Shown here: positions 12,601 through 24,700 of the stretch, one piece after another
Layout of the letters: every line of letters starts with the position of its first letter
Numbering within the stretch: position 1 is the stretch's first letter
Source: Lagopus muta
Lineage: Eukaryota; Chordata; Aves; Galliformes; Phasianidae
Assembly: GCF_023343835.1 (NCBI RefSeq)
Contig: NC_064435.1
Location: 37,100,603-37,164,602 of the forward strand
Reading direction: 5' to 3'
DNA length: 64,000 nt
The notes under the pieces: generated by a model
What the model was told of the DNA's origin: nothing
Seen by the model: only the letters and a program-made list of their open reading frames with translations
Databases searched by the model: none
Program-made: the position numbers and the translations under genes

Positions 12601-15600
12601 TGAACACAGCACACAGGCTTTTTTTTGTCATTAGTGAAAATGTATAGCCCACTTTCCAAAGTTACTGTTTAAGATAACATGAAAAGGTAACAAATGCTTG
12701 CATTCAGAGTAAGGAAAATAATAAAAAACATTCAGTTCTCATGTAAAACAAACTGAAGAGTGCATTCCATCCGTTGGACACACGGGGACAAAACACATTC
12801 TTGGCTTTTTTTCTGCTGTTCTCCTTTTCCCAAACCACCACAATTCATTGCTCGGTTGCATTGGATTCCTTGGTGCCTGGTCAATAGTGATGCTAAACGC
12901 ACAAGGTCCTATGATGCAAAGGATTTCAAGCTCAAAAGCTCAGAAGAGGAAAAACACCATTTTGTTTTATACCTTTTAAAATCCTACTTAGTTACATAGA
13001 GTATACCATTGCAACATATGAACCTCTTAAGCTTTGTTACCCAAGAACGAAAAGCCAAATACTGATTTGATCTCTAAATTATCTTTCAAACACACTTTTG
13101 AAAGAAGCATGCAGGTACCTTGCAGTTAAACATCTTCTTCCACCCACGGCCTTTTCCTTTAGGAATTTTTAAAACACATTTAAATTTTGGAAAGAGTATA
13201 CCATGAGGTGCTTATCAATTTATATCCTGCATATTGCTGAGTGATGTAGTCCTCAGCAGTTTCTCACACCCCATTCTGTTCCAGTTCTTTGAACAGAAGG
13301 CCATTGAAATCAGGCTATTATAATGAGACAGCAGTATCAAATACTGAATTTTTCTCTTTTAAATCATTCCAAGTGGAAACTCTAAGTGTGATACTGTAAA
13401 AATTACCATATGCTTATGAGTACTGAGCAGAAGTCCTAGTTTGCTTTCAGAAATTTTTCGGAGCACACAAGAACCAGTGCTCTTGGATTAAAAGCAGTCC
13501 ACGTAAAAAGCAACACACTGCTTCTCCTCTCTCCTACTAATGGCTGAGCTGATAGCAGCTATGCCTTCGCTACAATGAGAGCACAATCTGCAAAGCAGCT
13601 GAAAAAGCAGTGAACTTTACGTCTGGAGAACTACCTCTCCCTAATGCTGCCTAATGGGCAGCCTGTTGAGGCACATGTGATGATCATAACTCAGGAGATC
13701 AGCATGGCCACAGAAATATCAGCATGCTGGAAGTTACTGCATGTGTGTTACTGCATGTACATGTGTTACCGCATGCTCATTTTACCTAAAAAAAGTTATC
13801 CCAAAATTGGAAGTCTAGACAGTCATCTGGACTCTTCATAGCAAGTGGAAATGCCATAGGAAGCAACACATTCTCCATGATGCACAGTAGAAATGCAGAA
13901 GACAATGCAAGGCTAAATTATACGTGAACAGAATCCATCCTTAATGCCTACAGTGCCGTTATTTCCTGAAGAAATTCTGTTCTAAACAATTTCTCTGAAT
14001 AGGAGAATCGTATTCCCTACTCACTTTTCCAGCTGCTCTGAATTAAAATCCAACTTCATTGACTGGCAACAAGGGAGATAGAAGTTTCCAGCCAAGAAAA
14101 ATTCTGGTCTTGCATTCAGAAAGATATTTACAGGACAATAGTATCAGACATTACACAAAACACATCCCATTTTCTGGATTGGAATACTGTTGAAAAAATG
14201 GCCTTTAAATCTTTGTTGTGTAGTCTTCACTATAGTCCAGTACCATAGTCTTCACAAGCAGTCCAGTTTGTTTATTCAGGCTTTGACTGAGCTGGTTTTA
14301 CACCTCCCCAGCTCATCGCACAATAGGAGCTTTTAGACCAAACTTAGGTTTGGAATTATTCTTGGCTGAACTAGGTTCTGATTTATGGAAAGCTGGATAG
14401 GGTGAATCAATAATTTAAAATATGTATCAAAGAAACATTGTAAGCTTCCGCATATGTCTGAAAATTACATTATGGATATGCTTTACTGAACTAAAATGGA
14501 AGCATGAGTATTACTTTATCACAGCTTCTGCTATTGCAGCAAGAATGGTGTTGGATGCAGAACAGAAGTAGTTAATAAATAAATAGCCAAGCAGCATGGA
14601 GTACCTACGGGAAAAAATATAAGAACTGAAAATATCCTTAGCCAAGACTTTTTTAAGTTTTCAGTTGCAATCTAAATTGGCAAATTACACAGAACTGCCC
14701 CGTATTTCAGTTCTTCTTTTGCTTACTTTTCCCAGGCAAACCACCCCCTGCAAGAGAAGGTACTTTCTTGCAGAATGCTTAGACTGATGACCAAAAGAGG
14801 GAAATTTGTGATTTTAGCATTTATGGATTGGCACTTCCCCTTGCTGCAGAGTTTTACACATATGCATTGTTAAACATACCCTCAAATGCACTTGCTCACA
14901 AGGAATGAAATTAAACAGTGAATTCATTTGCAAGCTTATGTTCTGCAAACAAATCAGGTTTGTCCATAAAAAAGTAGGGAAACCCCAACAATATTGTAAA
15001 TTACTATCTAAACTCTATGTGTATTTACATGATATATTATTGTGGTGGATACAATGAAAACCAGATTTTACTCTGAAGGGTTGTATTTTTATATTACTTT
15101 CACGCAATACATCTGTCTTGAATGTCCTCCCCTAAACTTTGTTTTGGTTTTGTCTCTCCATTACTATCCACATTTAATTTCACTGCTGGTTTTTTTTGTT
15201 TTTTTTTTGTTTTTGTTTTTGTTTTGTAATACAGCTCTACTGTCCTGAGGACTGTGCACAACTAAATGTGACAGGGTAACTAAAACGCCTCTCCTTAAAA
15301 CATTGGCTACCCAGAAAAATGACTCAACCACTTCTCCACTTGTCAAACAAGCATTTATGGTACCATATTTAGCATTATACCTCAGAGCACAGTGACTCCT
15401 CCGCACCTACTGGCAGGAAATGAAGTAATTGTGCAATGAAGTCATGAGGAAGAATCTTACCCAAGGAATATAATTTTTTCTCCAGTGTAGTCACTATGTG
15501 TTTTAAACCTATTTTAATAAATACACTCAGTTATGATAAAATTGTCTTTCATGTTTAAATCTGACATGCCTTTAAAGAAACAATTGGTATGGAGTGCAGT

Positions 15601-18111
15601 ATTCTCCATCAGTGCAGGTATGGATAATTTTGGAATTATCTTCTCCCTGCATTATTCTGCAGATCCTCTTCAAGACACTTCCCTAATAAGCCTTGTATGG
15701 ATCTGCTTGTATGGGAACAGCAGAGGCTGAGCAGCAATTATGAGATGTTGACACTTGTAGGTATTTACTGGTGGAGAACCAACCATATGTGAAGTCAGGT
15801 GATGGCCTGAGATTTAAGAATCACTCTTAATTCTCAAGAATATGATTAAACAGTAATTCACCTCATTCAGAGACATTCAGTTCAAGCTTCAGCAGCAGGA
15901 AAAGACAAAATACCTCTGCAAATTTCATCTCTGACCAGATAAGACATCTACAGCTCAAAGGAATTCAGACTGGTGACAACCTACCTCTTCTAAATTGCAT
16001 CTGCAGTTTCAAGATGCCTGTCATTTCCCATGTTTGCTTACATCAGCCACTTTACAGTTCCTAAACAGACTGAACTGACCAAATTAGAAGAATCCAGCTC
16101 TGAAATACTTCATGTCTTATCCTGTGATAAAGAGCTGCTAGCAACACTAACAGAAGATCTAAAAGAGATCAAAAGGTGACATATTAGCTAACTAACCATT
16201 CACAGAGTACTAAAATCACAAGTTAGTGAAGTACTTCATTTAATCACTGGTGTAGTTCAGAGGGATTTCACCAGAAACGTTACTTTTTTATGAAATTGTC
16301 AATTTAAATTGTGTAAAATGCTTATACAAAATTATCTCTTTGCTGTCTATTTTTTTTAAATAACGACATTAAACGTTGACTGAAGATGTGCCTTTTGGGT
16401 AGTTTTGCTCCAAGTAAAATGGTTTAATTAAAATTTAATTTAAATCAATTAAATGCTTACAAAGCTTGTGTACGTTTTCTCAAAAGAAAAAAAAACAACA
16501 ACAACTTTAGGACAATTTAGTACAAATAAGCTGATTAAAAATTAGTTTAAAGGTGTTCACACTGGGTACATTTTATATTATTTTTATATTAGCAGAATTC
16601 CTGCATGTATCTCTAAGACATTATTCAAATCAGGGCAACAGATAAGCCAAGGCACATATAATTACTGTTGATGATGATGCTGATTCTATTATTGCTGCTG
16701 TATGTACCAGTTGGGGATCTATTATTCTAGGCTGAGTACACATACAATGAAAAGATAGTGTACGCCACAAAGAACTATGAGCTAGCATCAGCTTTGCAAC
16801 ATTCAGCCTGCCCAAGCTTCTGTCGTAAACAAAACTACTCATTTATTCATTTGTATATTAACCACAACAAAAAGCTAACTTTACAAAATGGGAAATGTAT
16901 TTTGAGTAGGTTAAATTTCACTGAAAAACTGAGAGGTAGTTGTGTTGTTTTCCATGAAAAAATGTGCCTCTGCTTACCACTATTTCTAAAAACAATCAGC
17001 TACAGTATTTGTTACTAGTTTTATTTTTGGTAAATGATTCAAGTGCAGGCCAATACCATACGTGGCAGTATAAATATGAAATATATTAATGGATGGACCC
17101 TTGAAATACACTCAGGAGCCTTTTATGAACCCAACAATTCAGTGGGAATTTCACTGACTTAGACAGATGAGGTTAAGTCTATCATGAATGTGTCTAAAAA
17201 TTATCTGTAGAAGAGAATAGATTGACACAGTTCACTTGAACACTGTATTTCAGGAAGCTTTTCAGTTACCTGAAGGACAAAGCTTTACTGAAGAATATCT
17301 GCCAGAAACCTATTATTGTAAAAACCTTCCCTAATAAAACTGCTGGCACAGTTTTATTATGAGCCTACATCTAATATATGAATGCTGTACTTAGAATGAT
17401 ACTGTTGTATTCTATCAGGTAATATATGCTCATATCAATCCCCAAGAAAAATTATGTATGCCTTAAAGCTTTTGCTGATACATGGTCACTGACTAATGGA
17501 ACCCTTTATTTATTTAAGATTGCACTAATGGTATGAAAACATAATGGTACTACATCTTGTCATTCTGATGCTTTCAATTATTTGCCCACCACCAGTTTCT
17601 TCAGGAAAAGGAAAACGAAAAGGAGCTTACCTGGGAAATAGGAGGGATGACAAGGACATCATTAGCAAGATGCTGACACAACACAAATCTAGAATAGTGG
17701 AAGCTAGCCAGAATCGCAGGATTATAGCAGCACTTTGACAGAAGAACTAATAATTTTGGGGTGGAAGATGGGGTTTAGGTTACTCTGTGACAAATACAGA
17801 GGTTAACAGAGCAGTATTATGAATGATTTGACAGAAGGTCTGAACAATTTGACCATTGGGTATTTATTGTTCCTTAAGTATATTTCTTCCATGGGAAGAA
17901 AAGGGGTCAATTCAACAGAGACAAGAAAGAGCATTAGAGGACAGTGACTAACGTACAAAGAGATGTGATCTATTAACAACATGAGAAAAAGGCTTCGGAA
18001 GAGACCTGTCACAAGGATCCAGAAATAAGGGATCTTAGAGAGATAGAGACAGAAACAAATGAGTAAGCATTAAGAGAAAAGACAAGCTGGGATATTTGGG
18101 CAGTAAGAAAC
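12601..18111. other. Intergenic DNA, no supported gene
   Basis: No recognisable exon, RNA gene or transposon. A T/G-rich low-complexity stretch lies at about 15190-15228 and a CATGT-rich micro-repeat at about 13738-13776. Short open frames show no conserved motif. Confidence 0.5.
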
Positions 18112-18900
18112 CGGATGAGGTTCAACAAAACCAAGCGTAGAATCTTACACCTAGGGAGGAATAATTGCATGCACCAGTACAGGCTGGGGGATGAGCTGCT
18201 GGAGAGGAGCTCTGCGGAGAGAGACCTGGGTGTCCTGGTGGATGACAGGTTGGCCATGAGCCAGCAGTGTGCCCTTGTGGCCAAAAAGGCCAATGGCATC
18301 CTGGGGTGCATTAAAAAGAGCGTGGCCAGCAGGTCGAGGGAGGTGATCCTCCCCCTCTACTCTGCCCTGGTAAGGCCTCATCTGGAGTACTGCGTCCAGT
18401 TCTGGGCTCCCCAGTACAAAAAAGACAGGGATCTCTTGGAAAGAGTCCAGCGGAGGACCACAAAGATGGTGAAGGGCCTGGAGCTTCTCTCTTATGAAGA
18501 AAGGCTGAGTGAATTGGGTCTGTTCAGCCTTGAGAAAAGGAGACTGAGAGGGGACCTGATCCAGGTCTATAAATATCTAAGGTGTGGGGGGCAGAATGGC
18601 GAGGCCAGACTGTTTTCAGTGGTGAGTGGAGACAGGACAAGGGGAAACGGCTGGAAACTGCAGCATAGGAAGTTCCGCACAAATGTGCGCAAGAACTTCT
18701 TTACAGTGAGGTGACGGAGCACTGGAACAGGCTGCCCAGGGAGGTGGTGGAGTCTCCTTCTCTGGAGATGTTCAAGACCTGCCTGGATGCCTACCTGTGC
18801 GACCTGGTGTAGGGAACCTGCTTTGGTAGGGGGGTTGGACTCGATGATCTCTGGAGGTCCCTTCCAACCCCTACAATTCTGTGATTCTGTGAAGTCAAAT
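18112..18900 (+). mobile_element. CR1 LINE fragment, plus strand, with 199-codon RT C-terminal relic
   Basis: An open stretch at 18115-18714 encodes the C-terminal part of CR1 ORF2, with motifs [36 protein letters not shown] and [20 protein letters not shown] in the usual order. It is followed by the CR1 3' UTR and an ATTCTGTGATTCTGTGAA tail. It lacks the endonuclease and catalytic RT core, so it cannot move. The start is 5'-truncated. The open length suggests a younger copy than its neighbours. Confidence 0.95.
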
Positions 18901-21754
18901 TTAATCCCTGTCAACTTAATCAAACTAAGTCAGGGATTTAGTGAACCCATGGAAAAAGTATCTGTTTATCAACATCACAGAGATACAGTGGCACACTTCA
19001 ACGATAGCTGTATGTAAGAATGTAGCTTGCTAAGGAAAATGGGCAGAGCAATGCAGGATAAGATGCCTAATTTTGCATCAGATGCAGGAAGAAACAAAAG
19101 ATATTGTGTACTGGTGAAAATAAAAAGGAAGAAACAACACCATGTCATGGCTAGAGTTTATTTTTCATAACAGACTATAAGCTCTATTAAAAATGAGGAA
19201 GATGATACTTTTTTTCTGACTTATCCTGAGAAATTAATAGAGGTATTCCAAAAGCTTGCCTTTGAGATAACAGTGGATTTCAATTACTTGAAAATCAGAA
19301 AACTTATATAGCAGGGCAAAAAAAGGTCCATTGAGTTCTTGTAATATTTTAGGGATGATCTTAAGCTTCAAGGAACAGACAAACTCAAAGAGGCATTACT
19401 AACTTGAATTTCATGACAAGTAGAGTGGAACTCATTTTGATTTTAAAGGCAGAAGGTAAACTGAGTGAAAGTGATCATGACATGTTTTACCAAAATAGGC
19501 TTCTCTGTTCTAAAAAGAGGAAGAAAAAGCACCCCTATGCTGCCAAACACAGATTGCATTGTTATGTAGAAATGGTTAAACTACTTTTAAATCAAGCTAA
19601 TCTTGGTTCTAAAAGCAGGCTCATCATAAAAGCACACCATTCCATATGAGTTAATTAACCTCCTTTCTGCATGGTCTAGGCTGCAGCTCGGTAATTTAAA
19701 GCTAACCTAGATTTCCTACAGAGAACAATAGACTCATTTTTAATTAAACATACAATAGCAAGCTATCTTGATGTGAACAAAAGGAAGCAGGGGAAGCTTA
19801 GGTAGACTGCGTTAGAGTCACATTAAGAGCTCTTCAAGGATTTGAAAAAAAGTCATAATAGGGGGACAAAGAAGTCTAATATAAAAGAATAAAATCACAT
19901 ATCCTTCAGTACAAAATGAAGTAAAAAGAGATATAAAAGGCAACAAGAAAATATTCTGGGAATATATTAGAAGTGCCCAGATACTTACTGAAGTCCTACA
20001 AAAGAATTTAGAGAAAAAATGAGTTAAACTGTTTAAACAATATGTGCTTGAGTTAATAGGGCCTGAAGAATTTGGTTTAATAATATAGCAAAAATAATGT
20101 GAATTATTAAAAGACTATGCAGATTCAAGGAGACCAGAAAAGGACAGAATAGTTATAAGGAAAGCATATCCAAAACAATCTTAATTTTAACCCTGAGAGA
20201 TATTCTGGAAAAAATGTGTTTACACAGATTTGTCAAGAATAAGTGATCTCACACTAATCTTATGCCCTTTTTTACAATCAATTTCCCCGAGTCAGTAGAA
20301 AAAAGGTGTCATAGATCTTGAATTTAGAATAAGTCAGAGACTGTCCCATGACAGTTTTATTAAAACAAAAAGCAAAGTAAATACAATTTTAATGAAATAC
20401 AGTTTTCATGAAATCAAAACCAAAAGGCATGCTACTTGCAAAAAACAAAGCTGGAGAACATTTTCAGCAAGATCCCATAAGGATATATTGTCATTTCTGC
20501 TCCACTCAATCATCCCTTTAATGATCTGCAAGATATAACAGAACATAGATATGTAAAAAAAAAAAAAAAAGCTTTTCACCAACTTGGGAACTGTAAGACA
20601 AAGTTAGAGCTCAAAATCAGTTCTGTAACATGGATAAGTATCTAAAAGTTAGCAGGATTAAATCATCAGGGCTAAGGAAAGTGTTACACCTGAGAATATA
20701 AATGGATAGTCTAAAAATGAGGGAACTAGGTGGCAATATATCAGAAAAAGTTCTCAGCACAAGAAAGGCTTTTGTCACAGAAGCAATCACAGAAGAAAAT
20801 TATTTCTAGGATTTACTGATAGAATTTGCTCTTACATCTAATAATGTAATAACATAATTCCTACACTCTAGTTGCTGTTGATGTCTCAGCTGGACTGCTG
20901 AAAGAGGTGTTATACCTGAAGGTAAATGCAAAAGTCATACTGGAAAGAAGCTAGAGAAGAACAGTAAGTCATTTAATTAATGCAGTCTATTACGAACATG
21001 AGCAACACTATTTTGTCTATGAAAAGATAGTGTATATAACCACACACAAAAGCTTGTATAAATGAATATGCATATATATTAACAGACACAATTTTTTTAA
21101 AAATATGTGAATATATATATAAAAAATTAAAATATATTATTCATTTTCATTGGGAGTATGAAAAGGAATGCAGCAAGAAAATTGAAGTTGGATACAGGAA
21201 ATACATTTTCATTCAGGTAAGCATTAGTGCAATCTACACACAAGTGTTGCAGCTTTCCTTCAAACAGACGTTTTTATAAATCAATTAGTCAAACAATTCT
21301 TTGTGAGTGATGCCACTTTCGAAAACATGATCCACAGCCTCCTTAGATTCTGTGAACTACTCCAGAGAAGTCCCTGAAAAACAAATGAGCAAAGCAAACC
21401 TAATCTCAGCATATGCAACAGTTCTCATATTTATGTTTATGAGTGCACAAATTGAAGATGTTTGAAGAATGTGGATCAACATACATTAGAATCTGCCTCA
21501 GTGCAGAGATTAGATTAAACTCTTGGGGCCTACGAGCCTATAATTCTTTTTATTCCTCTGTGAAAAATCTCATCCCCTCTGCAACTCAATTTTCTTTTAC
21601 TTAACAAAAATGCAAATAGTATTTTCCCATCTCACAGGGGGCTGTCAGTACATGCATTATATACATTGCTCAGGTACAGTGGCAGTTGCGTGAACTAAAA
21701 CACTCAGAATTTTATTTACCTCTCCTCCACGGAGGTCTTCTAGGTTTTGAACAT
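18901..21754. other. Intergenic DNA, no supported gene
   Basis: AT-rich, including an A16 run at 20555-20570 and a TA-rich patch at about 21060-21150. No coding or RNA feature was recognised. Confidence 0.55.
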
Positions 21755-21850
21755 CTGGCAGAAGGATGTGGAGATGCTGGAGTAGGCCCAGAGGAGGGCC
21801 ACAAAGATGATTAGTGGGCTGGATCACCTCTCCTACAAAGGATGAGGGAG
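21755..21850 (+). mobile_element. Left part of a CR1 fragment split by retroelement copy 1
   Basis: Sequence such as GATGCTGGAGTAGGCCCAG, then AGGGCCACAAAGATGATTAG, is CR1 RT C-terminal coding region. It breaks off exactly at the GGGAG before the LTR and resumes at 28421, so the retroelement inserted into a pre-existing CR1. Confidence 0.8.
21846..21850 (+). repeat. Target site duplication GGGAG, left copy (retroelement copy 1)
   Basis: GGGAG here matches GGGAG at 28421-28425 right after the 3' LTR. A 5-bp duplication is normal for retroviral integration by several genera and by ERV-L-type elements. Confidence 0.9.
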
Positions 21851-22374
21851 TGTCATGGTTTTATGATTTTTGGTCATCAGTATTCCACACCATAACATCA
21901 TGTAATGCATTGGGGGTGGGGTTTGATATCTGCCGAATGTTCGTCCGTCGGAGAAGAACTACTTTTCCCCAGGAGACTTTGCGGTCAGCAAGGGGATATA
22001 ACTCCAAGCAAGGTCACCTGATCCTTCTTCTTCGCCTGCTCTTCGCTGTCTGCGCTTCGCTATCTGCGCTTCGCCGCCTGCGCTTCGCCGCCTGCGCTTC
22101 ACCGTCTGTACTTCAGTCACTCAACTGGACTGCACTTCTCACCCCAGCATTCTGGTGAGGTCTATACAATTCAAACAGACTCTCTCTCTCTCTCTCTCAT
22201 TGTATTTTACTAATACTATATTTAGTAAAATCATTTGTTTCACCTCAGATCAGTGCTGTTGTTTTCAAGTATTTTGGGGTCCCCTGCTTCCCCTTTCCCA
22301 GAGGCGCGGATCCGCAGATCCCTCCGCCCTGCTGGTCACGGAACTGGGCCGGACCAGCCCATAAACCGTTGACA
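21851..22374 (+). repeat. 5' LTR of copy 1 (524 bp)
   Basis: Bounded by TGTCATGG at the start and GTTGACA at the end, and repeated at 27897-28420 with one visible difference (A at 22101 versus G). It contains a TATA-like ATATAAC at about 21996, a 14-bp tandem repeat (22036-22117), a (TC)9 run near 22180 and an AGTAAA polyadenylation-like signal at 22224. The U3/R/U5 boundaries are inferred only: transcription start perhaps at 22020-22030. Confidence 0.95.
22036..22117 (+). repeat. 14-bp tandem repeat inside the LTR, six units
   Basis: The unit CTGCGCTTCGCCGC occurs about six times with small changes, the first and last units being the most divergent. The same array is present in all four LTRs. 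It lies just downstream of the TATA-like site, so it would fall in R or the early transcript. Confidence 0.9.
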
Positions 22375-22378
22375 TTTT

Positions 22379-22396
22379 TGGTGGAGAATGCGGGCA
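22379..22396 (+). other. Primer-binding site, probably tRNA-Ala
   Basis: TGGTGGAGAATGCGGGCA starts 5 nt after the LTR end. Its reverse complement ends in CCA and matches, as I recall it, the 3' end of an Ala(AGC) tRNA variant ending ...GCCCGCATTCTCCA plus CCA. The match ends after 18 nt, as is usual for a PBS. The same site is present in copy 2. Confidence 0.75.
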
Positions 22397-22558
22397 ACAG
22401 TTGCTTTCTAGCTGTTTAGACTCTCTGCTCTCGGAGAGTTCCGTTGGTAAAGCTTATCTGTTTCACCGCTACTCTCTGAAAACGTGACCTTGAAAACTCC
22501 AGGCGGACTGCCAGTATCGTAGAATATTTGTAAACTCTAAGCTTTACTATCTTGCCTC

Positions 22559-22561
<3 letters not shown>

Positions 22562-22592
<31 letters not shown>
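22562..22592 (+). promoter_or_regulatory. A30 homopolymer directly abutting the gag AUG
   Basis: Thirty A residues precede the gag ATG with no spacer (the run counts 31 with the A of ATG). Copy 2 has 25. The feature sets the start context and is shared by both copies, so it predates them. It may be an oligo(A) leader or an ancestral replication slip; any function is conjecture. Confidence 0.85.
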
Positions 22593-22594
<2 letters not shown>

Positions 22595-24664
22595 CTTTCT
22601 GTAGTGAAACTTACTCTTAAAGGGCTGCACGCTGCTGCCTCTTCTTTCCTAATGCTCAAAACATACTGGGCATTAATTAAGCTTGCCACCTTGCTCTATG
22701 GAGCAATCGGCTTATACAATCAAATGAAAACATGGGTGGAAATATGGACCTGGCACGTTCGTACAATGTGGCTTACAATTCCGGAGACAGCTGCCAATTT
22801 CACAGGACTGGGATTTTTTAAGGTTTCCAGTCTCACCTTTCAGCCTGTAGTGCAGTTTTTGAATGAACACCTAGTCGCATTACTAATCTCCCTGAATGTA
22901 TTGCTCATCATTTCGCTCAGTATTAGTATTTATTATATTTTGAGGATGTCCTCCCCAAAACCAGAGAATACTGAGTGGCAGGGAGTGTGGAAAGGTCTGG
23001 GAAAGACTTTAGACAAATGGAAATCTTCAGTCTCATGGAACTTTACTCCAGAACACCTGAAAGACCCTGAGAGTCTAAACAGCTATTTAAGGCAGGAATG
23101 TTGCGGCTTAGGCAGTTCTGAGGAGGCACATATGATTTGGGGCCTGGCTAATGCTTATCGGGCCTTATTCAATACTATCCTGGAGAGAGAGAGAGCTTCT
23201 GAAATTGAAAGGGAGAGTCTCAGGGAAACAGTTCAAAATGAGCGAGAGAGTCTCCTGCTCCAGAGAAAAAACCTCCAATCTGAGAGAGATGCCCTCCGAA
23301 TTGAAAGAGACTCCCTCCAATCTGAGCTAGATACTGTCATAATCGAACAAAACAAGCTCCAAGCTGAACTGGAAGATGAGAGCATTGGAACCGACCAACC
23401 TGATCAACCACAAGAGGCACCACAATCGATGTCAGTTGCCCCTGTAAGAGGACGGAAAACAAAGCGAATCTCGACTCAGTTAGAAGAGAAGAAAGAGGAG
23501 GAAAGAGGTCCAGAGGAGTGGCTCCGAGGCCCAAGAGAAGCACCTCTGAGTCCAGGGGAGGGGCCCTCAGCAAGACCACGGTCACCAACACCTACAAGGG
23601 CAAGAAGTCCTGGAAGAGCAAGAGGTGAGCAAGATATTGTTACCTTTGTGGATCGATCTCTGAAAATGAATGAAATTCGAAGTCTGAGGAAAGACTTCTC
23701 ACGCCACCCAAATGAGCCTATTGCTACTTGGTTACTTCGATGCTGGGACAATGGGGCCAACAGTGTGTGGCTAGATAGTAGAGAAGCTCGCCAACTGGGT
23801 GGCATTGCTAGGGACTCAGCCATTGACAGAGGTATTAGTACATGCCAGAACCAGGCCTTCACCCTCTGGAAGAGGATGTTGTTAGCTGTAAGAGAAAGAT
23901 ACCCCTTCAAAGACGATCTGATGCCCGAGAAGAAGAAATGGGCTGATTTGGAAGAAGGCATCCGTTATTTGAGAGAATGTGCTGTGGTGGAAACACTACA
24001 TAGCCCCGATTTCATTCCTGATGAGCCAGACCAAGAGCATGACCCTGAGAGAGCCAGGTGTACACCAAATATGTGGCGTACATTCACAAAGACTGCACCT
24101 GAAAGGTACGCCAGTACATTTGCAGCTATGTATGGCAGAGGGGAAAGAAGACCCCTTATAAATGAGCTGGTTAATAAGCTTCAAGACTTCGAGTTACATT
24201 TAAGCCCCCTACGAGCTTGTGTTTCAGCCATTGAAAAAGTAGCTGAAAAGCTGGACAGAATGGAGAACAAACAAGAAGATATAATAGATAAACTATCAAT
24301 TATGCCTGATGCCGATGAATACATGGTGGTAACAGATACATCCAATGAGGAACAGGATTCCCAAAACAGCCTACTTGAGGGGCTAGCCAACTTGATTTCC
24401 TCCCAGTCAGTGTCATCCAACGTCTCAGCTATCAAAAGAAGACGTCCTCCTGCTCGAACAAGTGAAAACAGTAAGACCACGTCACGTTTCGCCTTGTGGC
24501 ATTACCTACGCGACCATGGAGAGGATATGAAGAAGTGGCATAAGCAACCTACTCCTGCACTTCAAGCAAGGGTAAAAGAGTTACGAGACAAATCAACCAC
24601 CAAGGTGAACTTCTCCAGAAAGGTGATTGCTCCAGTTGCTGCAGACAACAGAGGTAACAAATAG
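22592..24664 (+). CDS. gag: Gag-like protein of copy 1, 690 aa, with N-terminal membrane segments
   Basis: Gag supplies the particle shell. The start ATG is the first in the leader and follows the A run directly. The layout I infer is: hydrophobic segments at about residues 17-42 and 93-117; a charged ERESL-rich coiled coil at about 195-262; an acidic-to-basic proline/arginine/serine linker at about 265-346; a capsid-like helical region from about 348 (with motifs SLRKDFSRHPNEP and ATWLLRCWDNGA); a second coiled coil at about 525-570; and a basic C-terminus. I see no CCHC zinc knuckle and no clear myristoylation glycine. Membrane anchoring could replace myristoylation. The frame ends with TAG and continues openly into pol. 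The assignment as Gag rests on position and the capsid-like motifs. Confidence 0.85.
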
Positions 24665-24700
24665 AGGGGCCCTGCCCCCAGCCAGGGGGGGGAAAGGGAT
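24662..24700 (+). promoter_or_regulatory. Gag UAG stop with downstream GC-rich structure, candidate readthrough signal
   Basis: The gag TAG (24662-24664) is in the same frame as pol, with no other stop before the pol motifs. Just after it, GGGGC (24666-24670) can pair with GCCCC (24674-24678), or alternatively CCCCC (24675-24679) with part of a G8 run (24685-24692), giving competing stems or a pseudoknot. Gammaretroviruses such as MLV use an in-frame UAG followed by a pseudoknot for readthrough. Here the same logic is inferred, not shown. Confidence 0.65.

Noticed and set aside
18115..18714. 199-codon open frame that could be taken for a host gene
   Set aside because: Its motifs are those of the C-terminus of CR1 reverse transcriptase and it runs into a CR1 3' UTR and tail.
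1..21750. Exons of TOX, the expected upstream neighbour
   Set aside because: I found no HMG-box or other TOX-like coding sequence; the gene is probably outside the window.
22036..22117. 14-bp repeats as a CRISPR array
   Set aside because: The units are head-to-tail without unique spacers and lie in a retroelement LTR of a vertebrate genome.
21814..22364. Open frames inside the LTRs (repeated in all four)
   Set aside because: They arise from the 14-bp repeat and the TC run in the LTR. They start outside or within U3 and have no protein-like composition.
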